A stretch of 64,000 nucleotides of DNA from Trochalopteron elliotii (taxonomy: Eukaryota > Chordata > Aves > Passeriformes > Leiothrichidae). Both the position numbers and the translations under genes were made by a program. The notes beneath the pieces were generated by a model, which saw only the letters and a program-made list of their open reading frames with translations, was not told where the DNA came from and did no database searches. Positions 60,440-64,000 of this stretch are shown here, in pieces. The stretch covers positions 62,001-126,000 of the forward strand of contig JANPWX010000614.1 of NCBI GenBank assembly GCA_024734555.1. The letters run 5' to 3'. Position 1 is the stretch's first letter; each line of letters begins with the position of its first letter.

Positions 60440-60615
60440 AGCGCAAACACAGGAACCGGCTATCATGCGGTAAGCGGTTACTGCGTGTCAGCGTTACAAT
60501 CCATGTGCATTTGCTTAGTCCGTGCAAATAAGGCCACTTCAGCCAGCTTAGTGCGGTTCTGTCACGTTGGCTAAGTTGAACTGACTTGCATGTGCCATGG
60601 ATTAGGCATGTGCAC
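60440..60615. promoter_or_regulatory. Candidate conserved non-coding element
   Basis: CpGs are retained at unusual density for non-island DNA (GAACCGGC, CATGCGGTAAGCGG, CTGCGTGTCAGCGTTAC, TAGTCCGTGC, TTAGTGCGG, TCACGTTGG). It holds two octamer-related sites in opposite orientation, GTGCATTTGC and GTGCAAATAAGG. No repeat or exon matches. Regulatory role is inferred only. Confidence 0.35.
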
Positions 60616-61539
60616 ACACAGCTGCCCCCCACCGCCAGTTGAGGTACAGCAGTGTATTCCTCTGTGACAACTTGTCCACTCTGTCCACACCTCCAGCTTC
60701 AGAACAGCTCCATTGGTGGAACAGGAGAAACTCAAGAAAAAGCACCTGGAATATGGTAAGATAGCTAAGAAGGTCACACAAATAAGGTGGCAATTGGGGT
60801 TATGCTGAAGCACAGTGAGGACACATCCCGTGCCATTTCAGCCTTCCATCTTGGGTATGCCTTCTCCAGGACCACAGCCATGTTCCTCTCCTAGGCTGGA
60901 GCCTACTGGGCTTGGATGGCTGCTTGACAGAACAGCCTCGTTAGGAGGTTTCGCAATCAGCTCCCTGTGACTGTATTAAGCAGCCTGCATCATCTGTTTT
61001 GATTTTGCTGGATTTGTCTGTGTTCAATATATTTCTCGCAAGGGTCCCAGTTCAGCCCTCATTGACGTCAATGGGAGTCGGTCCATTCCCTTCAGTGAGA
61101 GCGAGAGCTGTCCCTTGGTGCTTGTATCTCAGCTGTTCCATTTCAGTGCCCAGCTCCACATACCCTCCTACCTTTCCCCATCCCTTCCACATGGTTGGCG
61201 GCTCTACCCTCTCCCTTCTGGCTGAACAGCAGATCCTGTCCAAATTCTCTGCTGCTCCCTTAAAATGTTTTCCACCACAAATCTTGATTTTCTGAGCACC
61301 TTCAGGGTTGTATTTCCTCAGCTGGACCCTCAGCAATATTTCCATTTCCTAATCCTTGACAAAGCAGATTTTTTTGGTTGGCCTCTCCACCTGGCGATGT
61401 CCTCCTTCTAGAGTACAGTCATCCAGCTGGACGGTAAGGAAGGCTTTCCCTTCAGTTAGGTTTATTTCTGCATTAGCTCGAGGGTAAGTTCCAATCCTAA
61501 CTTAGATCTCTGTGTGGGTGATTATCAAAGAGGAAAGCT
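60616..61539. other. Unique non-coding DNA with a palindromic CRE-like site
   Basis: No gene is recognised. At 61060-61073 the 14-bp perfect palindrome CATTGACGTCAATG contains a consensus cAMP-response element (TGACGTCA). A similar 'cattgacttcaatggga' pattern is, as I recall, part of old interspersed repeats in sauropsids, so it could be a repeat remnant. Confidence 0.4.
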
Positions 61540-61650
61540 GAACAGTCAGAGGAGTCTGAGAATCTGGTTTCAACACCACACTCTGTTAAGGATTCCCACT
61601 GAAATTTTGGATAAGTCATTTAAATTCTTCATTCCCTTCTGTAAAACTGA
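61540..61650 (+). repeat. MIR/CORE-SINE-like core (weak)
   Basis: GAGAATCTGGTTTCAACACC followed by TTTTGGATAAGTCATTTAAATTC and CTTCTGTAAAACTGAGAATCA has the layout of the MIR core ('ttgggcaagtcatttaacc' then 'catctgtaaaatgggga'). The identity is by eye and diverged. Confidence 0.5.
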
Positions 61651-64000
61651 GAATCATGCTCCCCTCTCTACAGTGTTTTTTGATGCTGAGATGTCCTCAC
61701 AGTACTTTTGAGACCACTACTAAAGCTCATGCAGAGAACTTTACATCCCCAAGCCTTTCTGACTTAGCACTATCTAAGACACTTCAAAAATGGACAAACA
61801 AAGATACAAAATATTTGCTGATCACCCACTAGATAAACCTTTCACCACATCCATGGACTGTCAGAGAAGAGGCAAGACAACAACAACATGCCATTCTTGC
61901 ATTGTTTCAGCACTCACTCCAGTGATGCTGTGGAGAAGATCCTGTACTTGACAGCTCCATGGCATGACCCACTCCAGCCCTGCTTACGTTTGCACGTTCA
62001 TCCTGCAGCCAAACTGTCTGTCTGATTTATGTTATCCCAAGGAAGATCTTGAGTTAATGGCAATAAATTTCTTTAGAGAAGACCCATCTCATGGCAGAGG
62101 GAAAAAGACAAGGAAAGAGAGAACCATGGGAATTCTTCTCTTTTCACATCCCAGCTGGGCTTGGCTGGAGCTGGCTCCAATTATGCTGATGGAGCCCATC
62201 ACAGCATGAACTTCTGAGGCTGCCACAATGACTCTCAGTAGAAGAGATGTGCTCTCAGGCAAAGTGGGAAGTAGATGGGCCAAACAGGGCACTCCCAGCT
62301 TGTATGGCAGGCACAGTTTGAGAGAAGAGGATTGTTTTTATCAATCAGGAGATTCTGCTAGAAGAAGGAGGCTTTCTGTGGACTTCAACAGTAAGGAGGG
62401 AATGGCAAAGCACTCACAGAGCAGTCAGCCAGGGTTCCAGGGAAATGCTTTCAAGATGTGGTTTGTCACACTGATATGCAATCCCAGACAATTCAGCCTC
62501 AGGAGCAACCCTATATCCCGCCAGATATAGAGATGAGAAGGAGGAGAGACAACTCTTCAAGGCTGATGGTGTCCAGGATACTCGTGAACATCATGTCCCT
62601 GAGGATCTCCTGAGACCTGTCAACTCTGTCATAGGGAAAGCCACTCAGACTGAGGTGGTCACTCCCAGCTCCCATCTCACAGGCAAATCCTGGGAAATGA
62701 ACTGCCAAAGACAAGGCCATCTAGCTCTGCATTCCCTCAGAACTTCACCTGCACAGCACCTGTACCAGAAAACAGGCAGGGAATGGGGACATGCAGTGAC
62801 ATTGCTGTCAGAGGAAGAAGGAACCAGGGATGTGAGGAAGGTGAAGGAGAAGGGATGGAAAAGGTGAACATGAGCTGACAGAGCCTCACTCAGGTGGGAG
62901 CTGGGCAGAAATGGCAGTGAATCCACCATTTACGAGGAGCAAAGTGCTACAGAGCACGTCTGGGCCTGGACTACCTTCACCAACACCACAGCCTGCCAAG
63001 CTCCTAATAAAACCCAACACAGGTTGACTTGGGTTCTCATGCTGCTCCAGAGCAGCAGCTTGCCCCTCCCCACCTGGGGCCCACATGCACTGTGAAGCAA
63101 GTGCTTCCCGAGCATCTCACCACATCCAGGGTCTCCAGGGCTTCCCCACACACCTCTACAGCCAGGCAGAGCAGCCCAGGAGCAGTGGGTCTATGCCCTC
63201 ACTGCTTAACTCACCCTCTGCAGCTGCACCTTGCCACACAAGCCTCCCCACTCCAAGCAGGGATGGAGCACGCCCACTTTGTTGTTGTTGGTTTTGGCTC
63301 AGCAGTAGCAGGCTGCTTCCAGCAAGAGTAGTATGAATAATTGCCCAATTAACTGGAGGAACTTCCAGATGTGTGTTTGCTTTCATACCCATCCAGCCCC
63401 CCTCAATCCCACGTGCCTAACGCCATGAAGAGTGGTGGGGGTGGGAGAGCCATGGCTCTGCTAACTCGTGCAGCAGTGTGGGCAGGGCTTGCCTGCTGCC
63501 TGGCTCAGCTTCCCTTTCCATCCCCACCTCCCTCTCACTCTTTAAATGGGGAAATGGTCTTTTTTAATGACCCCAGGGAGAAGGAAATTTGCCCTGCCTG
63601 CCAGAGCTTGGTTACACTTGCCAAAAGCCAAGAAAGCAGAGAAGAAAGCTGATCCCATGTTATGATTTTAATCAGGTGTACATACAGTGAACTCTCTTAA
63701 GACAGGTTGCCATTTTTTGCCATTTCCCTCCACCTTTTTCCATTGAATAATCTCACACCCAGAAGAGGTTTTATTGTCAGCTAAACTTCTTTCACCCTGC
63801 AGGATACTGGGAAACCTTTCAAGATTGTGGCTCTTCCCTGTTTTCAGCAGGATCCAGCATCACCCATCTGCTTCTCACCACCTGATAAAGGGGGGCACTT
63901 TCTGGGATGCAGGTAGAGATTTGACCTGGGCATAGGATGTCTGGAATTCAGTGAACAGAATAAGCTTAAAGATGACTCAGACCCCACAGATGATGTGGGC
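61651..64000. other. Unique non-coding DNA to the window edge
   Basis: No gene or repeat is recognised. A frame at 63371-63652 (+) has a hydrophobic stretch after an internal Met (MALLTRAAVWAGLACCLAQ) that mimics a signal peptide, but its remainder shows no domain and it is short. Confidence 0.35.

Noticed and set aside
63371..63652. Short frame with a signal-peptide-like stretch
   Set aside because: The hydrophobic segment is short, the rest has no domain, and the start lies in unique DNA with no supporting signals.

Overview
The window looks like avian nuclear DNA, most likely intergenic or intronic. The grounds are at least seven recognisable CR1 (chicken repeat 1) LINE fragments, several ending in the typical ATTCTATG/ATTCTGTG octamer tail, together with a decayed class II (betaretrovirus-like) endogenous retrovirus and LTRs of avian style. 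The species cannot be fixed from the sequence. I found no host protein-coding gene, rRNA or tRNA that I could defend. The longest open frames that are not of transposon origin lie in GC-rich or tandemly repeated DNA and show no known domain.

Layout. Bases 1-17.3 kb are mostly unique, repeat-poor DNA. They hold a 39-A tract with a purine-rich flank (~0.8-0.95 kb), a possible conserved non-coding block (~1.04-1.22 kb), a CpG-rich block (5.22-5.60 kb), an assembly gap of 361 N (5820-6180) inside a CCCTCATGC-type minisatellite, and a purine-rich degenerate minisatellite (14.46-14.86 kb). A 5'-truncated CR1 with reverse-transcriptase sequence lies at 17.35-18.73 kb and an older one at 27.64-28.95 kb. 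Between them, 21.5-21.83 kb is a TAAT-rich block resembling a developmental enhancer. Short CR1 tails follow at 32.5 kb (+) and 36.05 kb (-). A 0.7 kb minisatellite of alternating ~32-34 bp units, most carrying the palindrome TGTGAGCTCACA, fills 34.99-35.71 kb.

The main feature is a minus-strand retroviral block from about 51.08 kb down to 42.01 kb. In transcriptional order it has a 5' LTR with CCAAT and TATA boxes (50747-51077), a leader or gag-like stretch of uncertain class (48720-50746) interrupted by a plus-strand CR1 (49312-49766), then a class II internal region: gag (matrix, proline-rich linker, capsid, nucleocapsid), dUTPase-protease, reverse transcriptase-RNase H and integrase. All genes are broken by nonsense changes and frameshifts. 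No env and no 3' LTR were found. The integrase amino-terminal segment is present a second time, exactly 1330 bp away, beyond the end of the integrase gene. This is the most unusual structural feature of the window.

From 51 to 64 kb there is unique DNA with a probable solo LTR (54213-54481), several CR1 tails, two weakly preserved MIR/CORE-SINE-like cores (one here, one at 41.26 kb) and a few blocks that look like conserved non-coding elements. Those regulatory calls are pattern-based and need alignment to other bird genomes.
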